From contig BTRK01000004.1 of NCBI GenBank assembly GCA_036245805.1, forward strand, positions 38,652,907-38,716,906: a stretch of 64,000 nt of DNA, read 5' to 3'. The DNA comes from Pristionchus mayeri. Its lineage: Eukaryota; Nematoda; Chromadorea; Rhabditida; Neodiplogasteridae. Position numbers and translations under genes: made by a program. Below the pieces are notes generated by a model. That model searched no databases, was not told where the DNA came from, and saw nothing but the letters and a program-made list of their open reading frames with translations. The stretch's first letter is position 1, and each line of letters begins with the position of its first letter. Below are positions 54,001 to 64,000 of this stretch, piece by piece.

Positions 54001-56929
54001 TGACCACCGTGTCGACGATTCCCTTTCTCTACTCACTCTTCACGCTGGAGATCGATGGTTGGACCGTCTCATAACAGGGGTCGAGAAGTGGGTCTGCTAT
54101 GAGAATCACCATAGGAGGGCACAGTGGGTGGATGTCAATGAGACCCCACAGGACGTCGCAAAGCCTGGCCTTCACCCTATGAAAATCTTGCTCTCTGCCT
54201 GGTGGGGGGTGGATGGCCCGATTTACTGGGAGCTCCTACCCGAGAAGCGGATAATTACTGAATATGTCTACACTAAACAACTACGGAATCTCAAGAAGAA
54301 ATTCGCACAATCTGCCCTGAACGGCAAGAAAGTGTACTATCAACACGATAACGCCCGACCCCATGTTGCACGGCAGGTCAAGCAGGAGCTGTCCAAATAA
54401 GGCTGGATGGTTCTCCCTGATACACCGTATTCTCCTGACTTGGCCCCTTCGGATTATTGGTTGTTCTCGGATCTGACCCGTCATCTCGATCAGAGATCCT
54501 TCATTTCCCGTGGGGCGATCGAGGCCGCACTCAAGCAATATTTTAATTCGCGCCGAGATGGGTTCTATAAGGAGGGAATCCATAAGTTGCCTGAACGTTG
54601 GAGATTTGTCGTAGATAACAATGGTGCATATGTTTGATTTTGCTCTTGTGCTTTATTGTCAGAAGAAGGGAAATAAAAAGTGGATAAAGACTTTCTATTC
54701 AACCTAATAGTTAGAGAAGCAAGCGTTAAAGTACCCCACCGAGGAACGTGTTTTTTTAAAAACATTTTTCTAAAAATCAAAAATTGATCATAAAATGATT
54801 ATACAATAATCACATATACGGTAGGATACTTTAAAATAATGTTAAAACCTATTTTGGATTTTTAGAAAAATGTTTGACCCAAGGAACTGGATCTGACCCA
54901 AGGAACTGGGTTACGGTAGTTACTTGGGTGCTGTATAATCGATTGAACATGGTACCAGGACTTTAAAAAATAAAGTTAGTTCACGATAATCGGGGTTACG
55001 GTAGTGATATACGGTATCAGGGGTACTGTACTATCTATTGGGTACGGTATAGAGCAAGAATCAACTAAATGGTAAATGTTTTGGAAAAACGTCAGTTTAC
55101 GATTGACCGCAGTGGTGTGGATTACGGTAGCAAGGGGTACTTTACACAGGGTTACGGTATGGGTACTGTAGGATAGATTGGGTACGGTATATTGACTTTT
55201 TGAAAATAAAGTTAGTTCACGATATTCTGGAGTACGGTAGCATCATACGGTATCTGGGGGTACTGTACGATCGATTAGGTACGATACTTAGTCTTGACCT
55301 ACCATGACCCAAAATACATGCCTCGTGCAGCACTCCCCGGGTAATCTATATACTGTATGATACAGTATTTTTTGAAATTGCGCGTCAGGGTATTGATTTT
55401 CCCTCTGTTCAAGCTCTTACATCGAATTCGAAAAAACGTTCCTCGGTGGGGTACTTTAAAACATGATACGTATACAATATTTACAACTGAATTTAGCTGA
55501 ACAAGAAGAAGAAATGCGCCCTGGTCAAGCATTGGTGGAAGCCCATTATTAATCACTGCTACCACGTCCACTACCAATACCGGAAGAGCACTGCAAAGGG
55601 TCTCGAGAGATGGAAGAGCGTCCTCGCTCATGTGTGTGGGCGTCATAGGCACTTCGAGAAAGTTAGTGCGAATACATAATTAAATAATTGACTATTAGAT
55701 GTATTATCTCATGCATGAAATGTGTTAAAATGAATACAACAAAGGTGCCGTTTCTGTCTGGGATCAGCGAATGCACGCACAAGGATCTACCGGAGTCACC
55801 ACAGCACAAGATCGACAGGAAGAGCGAGGAATTCCGACTGCTCAAAAAGGTGATACTGAAGCCCACCTTCCTCTCTGGATTCCTCCGTGCTTCACCCAAG
55901 AAGAACACCTCTCCCTGCGAATCCTTCAACCGACTGATTAACCTCTATGTGCCCAAGGATATCGCCATGTAAGACATTATAAGACCTACGTATTATGGAA
56001 GCTGAGCAAAAGTTTAAAGAACCAGCTACAGTAACTGAGCTACTACAACGCATATTCAGCTCCCCCAACTTCTACCATGAGAAGATCAAACTCGCGGTGC
56101 TGCATCATAACGCCATCGCGATGGCCGATCTTCTCCATCTCAGGAAGGAGAAATCCTCATATGTGACAAGAGTGAAGGGAAGGGAGGTGCTGAGCGTGAA
56201 GAGGAAAATGACTGCAGTAGATCACAAATCGAGAGGAGAGGTTAGCATCTTTTAAAAAAATAGCATTCCATCTCAGTAATATATTTGCTAGTAGAAAACA
56301 AACAAATATTTTAGGTTTGGAAGGAGGTCCAAGACGTGGTTCGCCAAAGGAAGCTGGACGCATACCTCAAGAAGGTCGGCGCCCCCGATTCGTTCACCTA
56401 TGTGAAGACGCTCTACGGGGAGGAGCAGGGCCAGGAGGAAGGGAATGCGGTAGACGATGGAGGAGAGAGTGATGCGTCCGTCGAGTTGGGAGGAGGATAC
56501 GGTGAAGAGGTCGACTCGGACTCGAGCCCCATCATGGACCCGATCGTGTTCAGTGATGAACGCGATTCGGAGTCGGATCATGAGAGGGGAGAGACGAGGG
56601 AGGACACTCGTCGGGAGGACACTCGTTCGTCTGGTTCCGAGTGGAACGAAGGAGAGGAGGAGGAGCCGAAGACTCCAGCTGATCGTGGAAGGGGGCGAAG
56701 GGAGCAAGGGAAGGCGAGAGGAAGCACCAGAGGGAAGGGGAGGGTGGCAGAGGAAGACGAGACATCTGAGGAAGAGGAAGCAGGCGAAGAAGGGGAGGTG
56801 AAGCAGCCAGAGAGACCGAGGAGAGTGAGGAAGACGAAGAGGGGAAGAGGCGAGGAAGCGGATGGAGAAGAGGAAGGTTACGAGGGGGATGGAAACGAGC
56901 CAGCCAAGAGGGGCAGAGGGAAGAAGTAG
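51091..56929 (+). CDS. THAP zinc-finger, transposase-derived protein (12 exons, about 830 aa)
   Basis: Exons: 51091-51306, 51374-51472, 51634-51753, 52054-52431, 52512-52655, 52970-53111, 53169-53242, 53312-53443, 55497-55661, 55745-55968, 56060-56240 and 56315-56929; all but the start of exon 10 join with consistent phase. Exon 1 is a THAP DNA-binding finger: Cys5, Cys8, Cys59 and His62 (MCLNHF). Exon 4 has a second cysteine cluster (CRECG, CNLCERIVKW) and NLKLSTTL. There follow ALPCYSTLKSHLAEVVIPAV, VAVDGRYGTRG (candidate first catalytic Asp), VTSDNDAKIGK, HSLDFWHLVKGI, a Lys/His/Trp-rich exon, KNTSPCESFNRLINLYVPKD (candidate Glu) and HEKIKLAVLHHNA. This order matches the THAP plus RNase-H-like proteins found in many animals and in Kolobok-type transposons. 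The last exon is a long acidic and Arg/Gly-rich tail (EEEE, RGRGRR). Eleven introns and no flanking TIRs suggest a host gene derived from a transposase (inference). Confidence 0.8.
53458..54707 (+). mobile_element. Mariner element inserted in a THAP-gene intron
   Basis: Terminal inverted repeats TTAGGTTGAACAGAAAGTCT (left) and the matching end AGACTTTCTATTCAACCTAA (right), 1,250 bp apart and flanked by TA on each side (53456-53457, 54708-54709). Length, ends and target site are those of a mariner transposon. It lies 14 bp downstream of the exon ending at 53443, on the same strand as the host gene. Confidence 0.93.
53647..54637 (+). pseudogene. Mariner transposase, inactivated
   Basis: The protein is recognisable in pieces. 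MRNWYQLFEKGDFSMDDHDR then SGRPPELD is the helix-turn-helix region. After a frameshift near 53925, the catalytic domain follows with TGVEKWVCYEN, YYQHDNARPHVA and PYSPDLAPSDYWLF. The second and third aspartates are 34 residues apart (DD34D class). The first catalytic Asp of the usual TGDEKW motif is Val here. An in-frame stop lies after QVKQELSK (54398-54400), and the N-terminal part also needs a shift near 53700. It is therefore dead. Confidence 0.92.
54727..55460. repeat. Inverted-repeat element related to foldback 3
   Basis: The ends are AAGTACCCCACCGAGGAACG (about 54730) and CGTTCCTCGGT/GGGGTACTTT (about 55437-55457), an inverted pair. The interior from 54755 matches 4966-5275 closely, including TTTGACCCAAGGAACTGG and many TACGGTA words. 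It lies directly after the mariner and fills the rest of the same 2-kb intron. Confidence 0.75.
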
Positions 56930-57048
56930 GATTAGTTAATAGGAACATGTAGGGACTGGACAATTGTTAGGGGCACATGCGTATTTTCCAACGTTCATTA
57001 TTATGTTATCCCACCTATGTTATCCTCAATTTGTACTTGTGTTGATGG

Positions 57049-57062
57049 TGATTAATAAATAA
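57049..57062 (+). terminator. Likely polyadenylation signal of the THAP gene
   Basis: An AATAAA hexamer lies in ATTAATAAATAAC about 120 bp after the stop codon of the THAP gene, followed by an A-rich stretch and then a C run. The converging gene on the other strand ends just beyond it. Confidence 0.5.
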
Positions 57063-57108
57063 CTTTTGAAAATATACCCCCCCCCCCTGTCCATCCGCTC
57101 CTACTCAC

Positions 57109-57927
57109 CTTTGTCTCCTTCAGTCGATGGGCGTAGATGGCTCCCTCATCTCGCACGTCGAACTCGCACGTGGCGAATAGGGCGCGCGGCAGGTCGGACA
57201 GATCGGGCTGCATCATCGGAGCGAAGTCCGGATTCGTCAGGAACGTCATGACGTACTCCTACAAAACCAGATTGTGATAGATTATCGTAGCCAAGGCTAC
57301 CGCAGAACATGGGCACCCTTGATTCTAGCAGCAAAGTCATCCCGGTTTTGGATAATACCATACGTGGGCAGGCAACGACCCACAATTTTTACGAAGTTGT
57401 TCAGTTCCTCCTGTACTTTGGCTCAAAGTAGGCTGTGGAACGGTCGTTCTAAAAATCTAATACCTTTGGTCCTAATCAAATGCCCCTATGAGATAATCTA
57501 ATGCCCTCAAATTTGGGCCGGACCGTGCCCACCTCTGGATAATACTTCTGCCAATTTTAGTGCACCAGTTTCCGTAAACCTTGCCGGTTTTGTCACTGAA
57601 CTAGTGGGCGCCATCCCGGCTTTTAAAACTCAGCAGCGATCAATGCCCACGTATGGGCTACCGTACCATCAACTCTTTCTTGACGATCACCGGCTGCGGG
57701 AGGTCCGTGCCATTAACATCGTCATGGAAGGCCTCCGGCAGCACGTTGTAGTCCATGTACTGTAACGATCAATACCTTCTCATACCGTAACCATCAATCG
57801 ATACCGTACCTGATTCCTGGCCTCCTCGCTCATGTATCCGTTGGTGGTTGCGGCGTGGGCGAACTCGGGGTGCGCATTCACGTCGACGCCCGCGTACCAC
57901 AGGCAGTAAAAGGCCACAGAGAGGGGT
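57109..57927 (-). pseudogene. Arylacetamide-deacetylase-like esterase, partial C-terminal half
   Basis: Three in-phase exons: 57927-57810 (VAFYCLWYAGVDVNAHPEF, then YMSEEARNQ), 57759-57667 (YMDYNVLPEAFHDDV) and 57258-57109 (EYVMTFLTNPDFAPMM, then DLPRALFATCEFDVRDEGAI and YAHRLKETK). The CEFDVRDEG segment contains the family's catalytic Asp, in the usual position before a Lys-rich helix. The neighbouring features also fit arylacetamide deacetylase and related alpha/beta hydrolases, which hydrolyse esters at the ER membrane. The HGGG oxyanion loop and GDSAGG serine motif expected upstream are not found. The exon with the catalytic His is absent too; the last donor runs into the 3' end of the THAP gene. 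This is most likely a broken gene. Confidence 0.55.
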
Positions 57928-58326
57928 CTACAACAATTATAGTAAATATGGTTTCGGCTGAGACTAGTGTTTTTTTACAACAAAGCCTTTCCTATGGTTG
58001 ACTGCGTTTTGGAATACAAATATAAAGAGGATGAATCGAAAAATTGAACCATTAAATGGCCACGATAAATATGTCAATGTTGAGTTGAATGGAGTGATAT
58101 TCCATCGAGATAGTGTACGTTGAAATAATTGCCGCTGTATATACAAGCCCTCACTAGAGATGATCACCACTTTCCCCACGTCCATACTAAGGATGGCCAA
58201 GCGAGGAGCCTAGCGACCTCACTATACGACCCTATTCGACCATCCCATTCCCTAGCTCCCTCGCTTACCTGGGGCATCCTGGCATTAGATATCGATTAGA
58301 TATTGATTGAACAATGACCAATACCT

Positions 58327-60120
58327 GTTTCAACCACAGCAGGTCATCCTTCATCTGATCCATTTCCCATCCTTGTATGTCATCGGGCAGATTCATGTAG
58401 GCACGCGCTTCTTCCACAGTCGTGTCCTGTGTATATCAAAGGTCAATTTCAACCACAGTCGTATACCTTTATCTTCTCGGCCATATAGGATGAGCCAGCC
58501 TCGGAGATCGAAGGAATGTCGAGGTACCTGTGTGAGATTGGCGTTATCGTTTGTCATATTTTCGAAAATCTAGAAATAATATTTAAAAAATTCTTACATC
58601 GCTGAATTGAGCATGCCGAACAGCGCGTTCGCCGTGGGTAGTGCCTCGAAGAAGCGTCGTTCTAGGGGCGCGATCTGGGTCGGTAAGGACATCAATTTTA
58701 ATTAGACATCAGGTTAAAACCACCGAATCCTCACGAGACCGTACCCGTCCGCAGTATTTGTTGTCGCTGTTGTGGCGCGTTTCTACCTCTTGCTCGGTGG
58801 GGTGGGGTGGGAAACTACAAAATATTATCCTTAGCATATTTTCGTTTTTTTCAAATTTTTATTTAAAATATTTAAAAATAACTTACCCCTGCAGCCAGTT
58901 GAGGATGAGCTGCATGTCGGAGTTGGTGACGTTTGGCAGTGGGATGACAAAGTCGGAGTTGATGCCAGACTGCACCTACAGTATAAGGTCCAATCAGTAG
59001 CTGCAGTACTCCTATATTCGAAATGCTACGAGTCCTTCGCAAAGTGATCGCTCGTCCCACCACTTTCATGTTTCATCGACACCTCATAAACGAATCTTCC
59101 GAAACACGAACCTTGCGGTGAAACTTGGAGAACAGTCGGGGATGCTGCTTGTGGGAGAAGCTCTCGACCATATGCTGGAAGCCGAATCACTTGAAGTGCA
59201 CGGATACCAGCTTGTACGCGCACATCACCTGGCATTCGATATTTAAATAATTTAATTATAAACATTTTGAATCTTCTTGAGAATCATAAATTGGCTTGGC
59301 AACTGTTAGAATTCATGAGGTGCCATCACAATCAAAAAATACAAATTCACTATGGCGATCTGAGAATCAAAAGTAGATCCAATATGCATATCTTCGGCAA
59401 ACAGACCGGCCGCAGGCTAGTTATCTAGTTACCCTCGACATTTTCGGCTCCGGGCTCTCTTTTTTTCTGGCACGAGTTTCAGCAATAATTAGGATAGCTA
59501 CTTTTCAGTTTCAAGGAAATGATATGGCGAATCCCGTCATTAAAAATAGAGCCTACTTACCGTCGGCCGGCTCCCGAAACTCCTCGTTGTTGGCGATGTC
59601 GATGGGACGACCTCCCGCTTCGCCAGCTCCTCCTTCGAGAAGTTGCACGCCTGAGTTTTTAATAATTAAAAATAATTTTAAATGTTGAACAGTAAAATAA
59701 CGACAAACAGGTTGACCCTACGAGCATATTTGCGCATTCAATAATTAAATCTAAACTAGTAATCGCAATGCATACGTCCTTCAATATCACTCTTGTAAGG
59801 TTATGGGAAACTACCCTTGCGCATCGTGCTTATATAAAATAAAAGTCACATTGCAATAATCCTAATCTACATCGTCTGTACCTTGTCGGGGGCGGACAGT
59901 AGAGGGCTGCAGCCGTCAGCAGTACCAGCACGCCCACGCGCACGATCGTGCCTCCGGCGATGAGATGCGATCCCTTCTTCTGCTTCTCGCCAGCCATCTG
60001 AATCGAATATGAGAGGGTGAGCAATCGATAAGTGGTCCGATTAGAGACCAACCTCGCTTCGCAGCTCCTTCAGCGTAGCTGTGGCTACTGGCGTCTCGCT
60101 AGGCGAGAAAGAGCTCTTCT
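58327..60120 (-). pseudogene. Membrane-anchored multi-exon gene, unrecognised, with stop and frameshift
   Basis: Reading leftward: 60120-60053 (KSSFSPSETPVATATLKEL), 59997-59882 (a basic MAGEKQKK segment, then a hydrophobic helix VRVGVLVLLTAAALYC), about 59651-59561, about 59229-59113, about 58978-58888, about 58820-58747, about 58675-58600, about 58522-58468 and 58437-58327. The middle exons join in phase (VTNSDMQLILNWLQGFPPHP, then RIAPLERRFFEALPTANALF, then YLDIPSISEAGSSYMAEK). The layout suggests a type II membrane protein. It may be the N-terminal part of the esterase-like gene at 57.1-57.9 kb, but no catalytic core links them and the phase does not match. Exon 59229-59113 has an in-frame TGA (59187-59189) and exon 59651-59561 needs a one-base shift, so it is probably a pseudogene. 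Confidence 0.45.
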
Positions 60121-61690
60121 CTGAAATGTTAAACAATTAGCGAAAGCGCTGGAATATAATATCATTCGAGCTCAAAAAATACGCAAATACGAGAACCAGA
60201 ATTAAATTGACGAAAATAAGTAAATCAGAGACGCGCGCCGATGGAAGAGAAGCACTTTATAGTACGTGCTCCTGAGAAAGGCGGGAGGGGGCCGGGGAGG
60301 GGTAGATCAGTGCCCTCTCCTCCTCCTTCACCTATTCCCTCGTCTACTATCGATTGACTCAGTATTGCTAGAGCGACAAGGCAAGAGAACGCCAGTGAAA
60401 ATGAGCGAGCTTTTCGATTAACTTTCAATAAAAACACGTTTTCCAGGTGCAATTCAAAGCGTGATGAGTAGTTTCCGTAGTTCGGCTCAAGTACATTGAT
60501 CATAAAACACATAAACACGAGCAAAACGTGAAAAAAAACGCCGACGGCGGAAGGGCGCCGGAAGCCAACAACTTTTACAAAATGACCGCACATTACTCAC
60601 CAAACTACAGTACTACCCCACAATGTACAACACGAACAGTTTTTTTAAATTTGTTATTTTCAATCTGTATTTTCAATACGAAACATATTTTTAATATTTT
60701 TTAAAGTTTTTACATAAGTTTTGAATCGACGCGATATTCAAAATTATGTAAATTTTTAAAAATAAAACTTTCTGACCACAGGATTCTTTTAAGTGGTTAG
60801 CTCCCTTTTGAGAAAATTTATTCATTCGCCCTACACTAAAAGTCGGAATTTTGGCTTTTCTGTACTTTATTCAACAATACTAAAAATCCATGTTTTCAAT
60901 AAGTAGAAAAGGCGTGCGTTCAAATGTTTCTCTATAATATCTAGCACTATAGTGTACCTTGGAAGCGCATTTATTTAGAAGACAGCCTGAATGATCCTCG
61001 AAGCAGGAAATATTCGACCTGTTTAATCTGTCAAAAAGATGCGAGAAAAGTTGCGTAAAAAGTTCGCAAACTTCTGATTCTCTCCTGTTCGTGTGCTCTC
61101 TCTTTTTCTCTAACCAGGTCGTTGAAAAGTTCGCGAACTTTTCGACGAACTATGTTCGAAATTCGTGCTTTTCTTTTGTTTTTCTTATGTTTAGGGATTA
61201 TTTTTGCGTTTAGCTTATGAATACTTTGAAGGACAACCTTCCCTTAGCTGGAATAGCTTCATGATACAGCGTAGTGAAAGTAAACACGGTTGGAGTAATT
61301 TTTTCGATTATGGGTCACCACTTTAACCACCCTGCAAACAAATCGATAGGGGGGAAGCGGATGCGGAAACCTAACCGACTCGAGCAGAAACCACACCATA
61401 ACTGAGGATCGTAAATGTGGGAGACAGTAAATTGTGTTATGTGGGAGTGAGAGAAATAAAATGACTGCGCTGACCACGTTGAAACGTGTCTCATTCGATG
61501 GAATTCAGAGTAGCTCTTCGGCGATCATCGGTTAAACTTTGTCGAACAAACAAGGGCATGTTGAGAGCTGATAGTTTTATTGCTTATTTTCGAATTTGTT
61601 TGATATATTAATATGTATCCAAGCATTGATTAATTGGAATTTTAATTGGACTCTGGGAGATAAAAGCAATTGACCCTCCACAATCGCATA
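60121..61690. other. Intergenic, no gene supported
   Basis: A minus-strand ORF at 60593-60225 has no family resemblance and overlaps the likely 5' region of the membrane-anchored gene. The rest is AT-rich. A near-perfect 28-bp palindrome lies at 61120-61148. Confidence 0.45.
61120..61148. repeat. 28-bp near-perfect palindrome
   Basis: CGTTGAAAAGTTCGCG is followed by AACTTTTCGACG. The two halves match with a single mismatch. Part of the same word (AAAAAGTTCGCAAACTT) occurs about 70 bp upstream. It could be a binding site; there is no evidence for which factor. Confidence 0.6.
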
Positions 61691-61696
61691 ATATGA

Positions 61697-62130
61697 CGAG
61701 CCATGGACTTACCCCACCGGTTCCTCCCCTCTCGAACTTCTGCCTCTAAACATTGCATGGATGATCATCGAATATGCTGGGGAATCAGGCACTCTCAATA
61801 TGAGATTGGCAAATTGATTTATTTAGCATATCCAGTGAACATCACGCTATGTAAGTGTTAGTAAATTGTTTTTTAATCATTATTAGATTAATCAGGATTT
61901 TGCTGTGTTCTCGATCCCTTTTCGATGAAACAAAAACATACGCGCTTCAGCGAAGTTCAGTTAATTCTATCGATGAGGTTGCATTCGGAACTGTACGTGA
62001 TCAAGGATAGGTAATCTATAAACTATACCACTACCTCAGCAAAACACATCGATATTTTTTCACCACCAGACCGGTCGAGAGAATATGTGAAATGATGAAA
62101 CGAAGATCTATTTCTGCATGTACCAAAAAT
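61697..62130 (+). pseudogene. Decayed copy of the F-box-like gene
   Basis: The first part (SWTYPTGSSPLELLPLNIAW, then IIEYAGESGTLNMRL) matches exon 1 of the gene at 62473. A later part (CSRSLFDETKTYALQRSS, then IDEVAF) matches exon 2. The donor after NMRL is GCAAAT where the intact copy has GTAAGT. The acceptor before the second part is CTG where the other has CAG. Splice-site loss on both sides marks it as a pseudogene. A possible third exon follows at about 62075-62130. Confidence 0.7.
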
Positions 62131-62472
62131 GTGAGAAATTATATTCATAAATTCCGATAACTCGTGCTACTTTGAGCCGAAACTGAGATTTTCATTCGAA
62201 TTCAAGCCCATCATACCTAATGCATAGCTTTGAAACTCCATATATTTCCCCCTATCATTACATAAAGTGTAAATCTGATTGGATGAAATACTGCATCATC
62301 ATCGTTTGCCTGTGGAAACGCAGGTTCTCCATTACTCACCTGCAAGTTTGAATCGATTGAGGCGTCGCTTCACTCAGCTCTAGCTTCATCACTTTTTCAT
62401 TAATTTTCAGTCGAACTTGCCCTGTTCACATGCGATAATAGTTATGAATTATTTGAAAATGTTCTTGCAGAA

Positions 62473-63958
62473 ATGGGTTCGTCGTCCACAAAAGGCATCC
62501 CTCTGCCACCTCCTCCAGTTCCTTCCATAGTCATATTCGAAGCAGATTCTTGGACATATCCCACTGGTCGATCCCTACTCGAACTTCTGCCACGCGATCT
62601 CGTATGGATCATCATCGAATGTGCTGGCAAATCAGGAGCACTCAATATGAGATTGGTAAGTGATTTTTCAAATTATATCACGTATTAATTATTGGGTTGA
62701 TCCTATTTTGTTCAGTGTTTTCGATCCCTGTACGATCAAATAAAAGCATATGCGCTCCAGAAAAGCAGTAAAGTCCATCGATAAAGTAACTTTGAGCGCA
62801 AATCTTGATCTAGAACAGGTACAACTATATCCGATTCATTAACATTTTCTATATACACACGTTGATAGTCAGAGAATACGGTTCTCATAACCCTGAAAAT
62901 CAGCTGGCTCTTTGCAATTCGATTTGCTCAAGCATCACACCTATTCGAAAGACGGGACAAATGCGTGAGTTGATGTTTTCAAACTTTTCAATAAAAAAAT
63001 ATTAAATTATATTGTTACATAGGTTGGAGTTAGGAAACACAAATTGTAAAAACATATCGATATTTTTAATACGATTTTTTGCAGGTATTAGATGTGAAGT
63101 GGCATTTTGAGGATGACAAGATGTTTAATTTCCTTAGAGAATTCTTTGGAAAAAGCGTATACGCTGTCACAATATCCAACGACGTTGGATTTGCCAAACC
63201 CGCTCATATGATAGAAGGAATCACTATTGATCAATTGACTATACGTGTATCCGAATTTACTCAAGAAAAATAGTAAGTGAAGCACGAATACACATATCAA
63301 ACCGTAACTGCAGCAATGGCATTACTTGTGTTGTCGCTCGAATTAAACCTGGATTGCTCAGACTGGAAGTTAATGATGTCAATAATTGTCTATATATTGA
63401 TAATGTGGCAGGTAAAATATGTAGAAGACACGTATGCACATAATAAATATCCCACATATCTTAATATTATTTTCTAAAGTTACGATTCGTGATTAATTCC
63501 AGTCACATTTCTGGTTGGTCTAGCATCTCTCGTACAAGCGATGCAACTCTGCCATTTGTCAAATATACCGTCTTGCATCGCCCTTAGAGATGATTGGCAA
63601 AATAATATTGCCAAAATGTTTACGAAAAAGTTGGACACACTTTCCATAAAGAATTATGTATTTTCAAGTGAGACCCGCGAGGATCTCAAAACGGTTTGAA
63701 CAATCATATCACAAACAACTGCGATATTAAGGCAATTGCAAACTTATTTCAGTGGCTTCCTATATTCAACAAACGAATTTGGTTTGAATCATTCAAACAA
63801 CATCGCGCCACTGGGGATTCAATTGTGAAAAATGATTACGTCATAATCGGTGAAGTCGAATATTAATTTGATAAAACATACCTTTTGCTAACTTTATTTC
63901 AGACGACCAATATTCTCTGATAATCAAGCATGCATCGAGAGCCAACGAAACTATTTAA
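62473..63958 (+). CDS. F-box-like protein, 8 exons
   Basis: Exons: 62473-62655, 62716-62818, 62869-62964, 63085-63272, 63314-63411, 63503-63693, 63753-63849 and 63903-63958 (stop TAA). Exon 1 begins MGSSSTKGIPLPPPPVPS; then LLELLPRDLVWIIIECAGKS and LNMRL-CFRSLYDQIKAY has the LP...I...LR-vC-rsL pattern of an F-box. F-box proteins link substrates to SCF ubiquitin ligases; nematodes carry many lineage-specific copies. The remaining exons (KWHFEDDKMFNFLREFFG, TISNDVGFAKPAHMIEGI, LVQAMQLCHLSNIPSCIA, IWFESFKQHRATGD, DDQYSLIIKHA) resemble the variable C-terminal part of such proteins. Splice phases agree from exon 4 on. Exon 2 has a frame break between ALQKSSKV and IDKVTLSANLD, compared with the neighbouring copy, so the gene may be recently inactivated or contain a base-call error. 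Confidence 0.6.
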
Positions 63959-64000
63959 ATAGCTCATAAAATAATCTGCCGTTCGATATTCAAAATCTGA

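Noticed and set aside
56457..56963. ORFs overlapping the last THAP exon in other frames
   Set aside because: They are frame and strand shadows of the acidic, repeat-rich tail of the THAP protein.

Overview
The window looks like chromosomal DNA of a free-living rhabditid or diplogastrid nematode; Pristionchus-like is my best guess, but it is an inference. The protein-coding regions are small exons split by short introns, mostly about 45-70 bases, with TTTCAG-type acceptors. The recognisable families are typical of such worms: a nematode-type O-acyltransferase, a serpentine chemoreceptor, F-box-like proteins and a THAP-domain protein. Exon models were built by hand from splice signals and reading-frame continuity. 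No bacterial-type operons, CRISPR arrays or rRNA genes are present.

Layout. 0-1.7 kb: 3' exons of an unrecognised minus-strand gene, apparently broken by a TIR element. 2.1-5.4 kb: three large foldback (palindromic) elements in a row. 5.4-9.66 kb: a minus-strand O-acyltransferase gene (nrf-6/oac type) with a 2-kb foldback element in one intron. 10.2-11.6 kb: a 5'-truncated RTE-type LINE. 11.66-13.1 kb: the C-terminal part of a serpentine chemoreceptor gene. 13.4-14.1 kb: a short interspersed element whose second copy lies at 41.9-46.5 kb. 14.3-16.65 kb: a well-formed 11-exon minus-strand gene of unknown function (about 361 aa). 16.76-17.06 kb: one orphan exon.

17.48-41.37 kb is a single 23.9-kb satellite, 37 percent of the window. 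It is built from two modules, X (37 bp) and Y (40 bp), joined as XY, XYY, XYYY and so on. Higher-order repeats of 194, 773 and about 4,034 bp are nested on top of this.

Right of the satellite: 3' exons of another unrecognised gene (41.41-41.9 kb); a nested transposon stack (41.9-46.5 kb) containing a TIR element and a full-length RTE retrotransposon with an intact 949-codon ORF and a 15-bp target duplication; a mariner-type TIR element (46.6-47.7 kb); and a 1.8-kb foldback element (47.7-49.5 kb). 51.09-56.93 kb holds a 12-exon THAP/transposase-derived gene, with a dead mariner and a foldback element in one of its introns. 57.1-60.1 kb is a damaged minus-strand region with arylacetamide-deacetylase-like exons and unrecognised membrane-anchored exons. 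61.7-64 kb holds a decayed and a fuller copy of an F-box-like gene.

The genes do not form a pathway. The coherent story is genome dynamics: one locus contains DNA transposons, MITEs, foldbacks, LINEs, a transposase-derived host-like gene and a very large satellite. The empty relative of the RTE insertion site is also in the window, so the order of events can be read directly.
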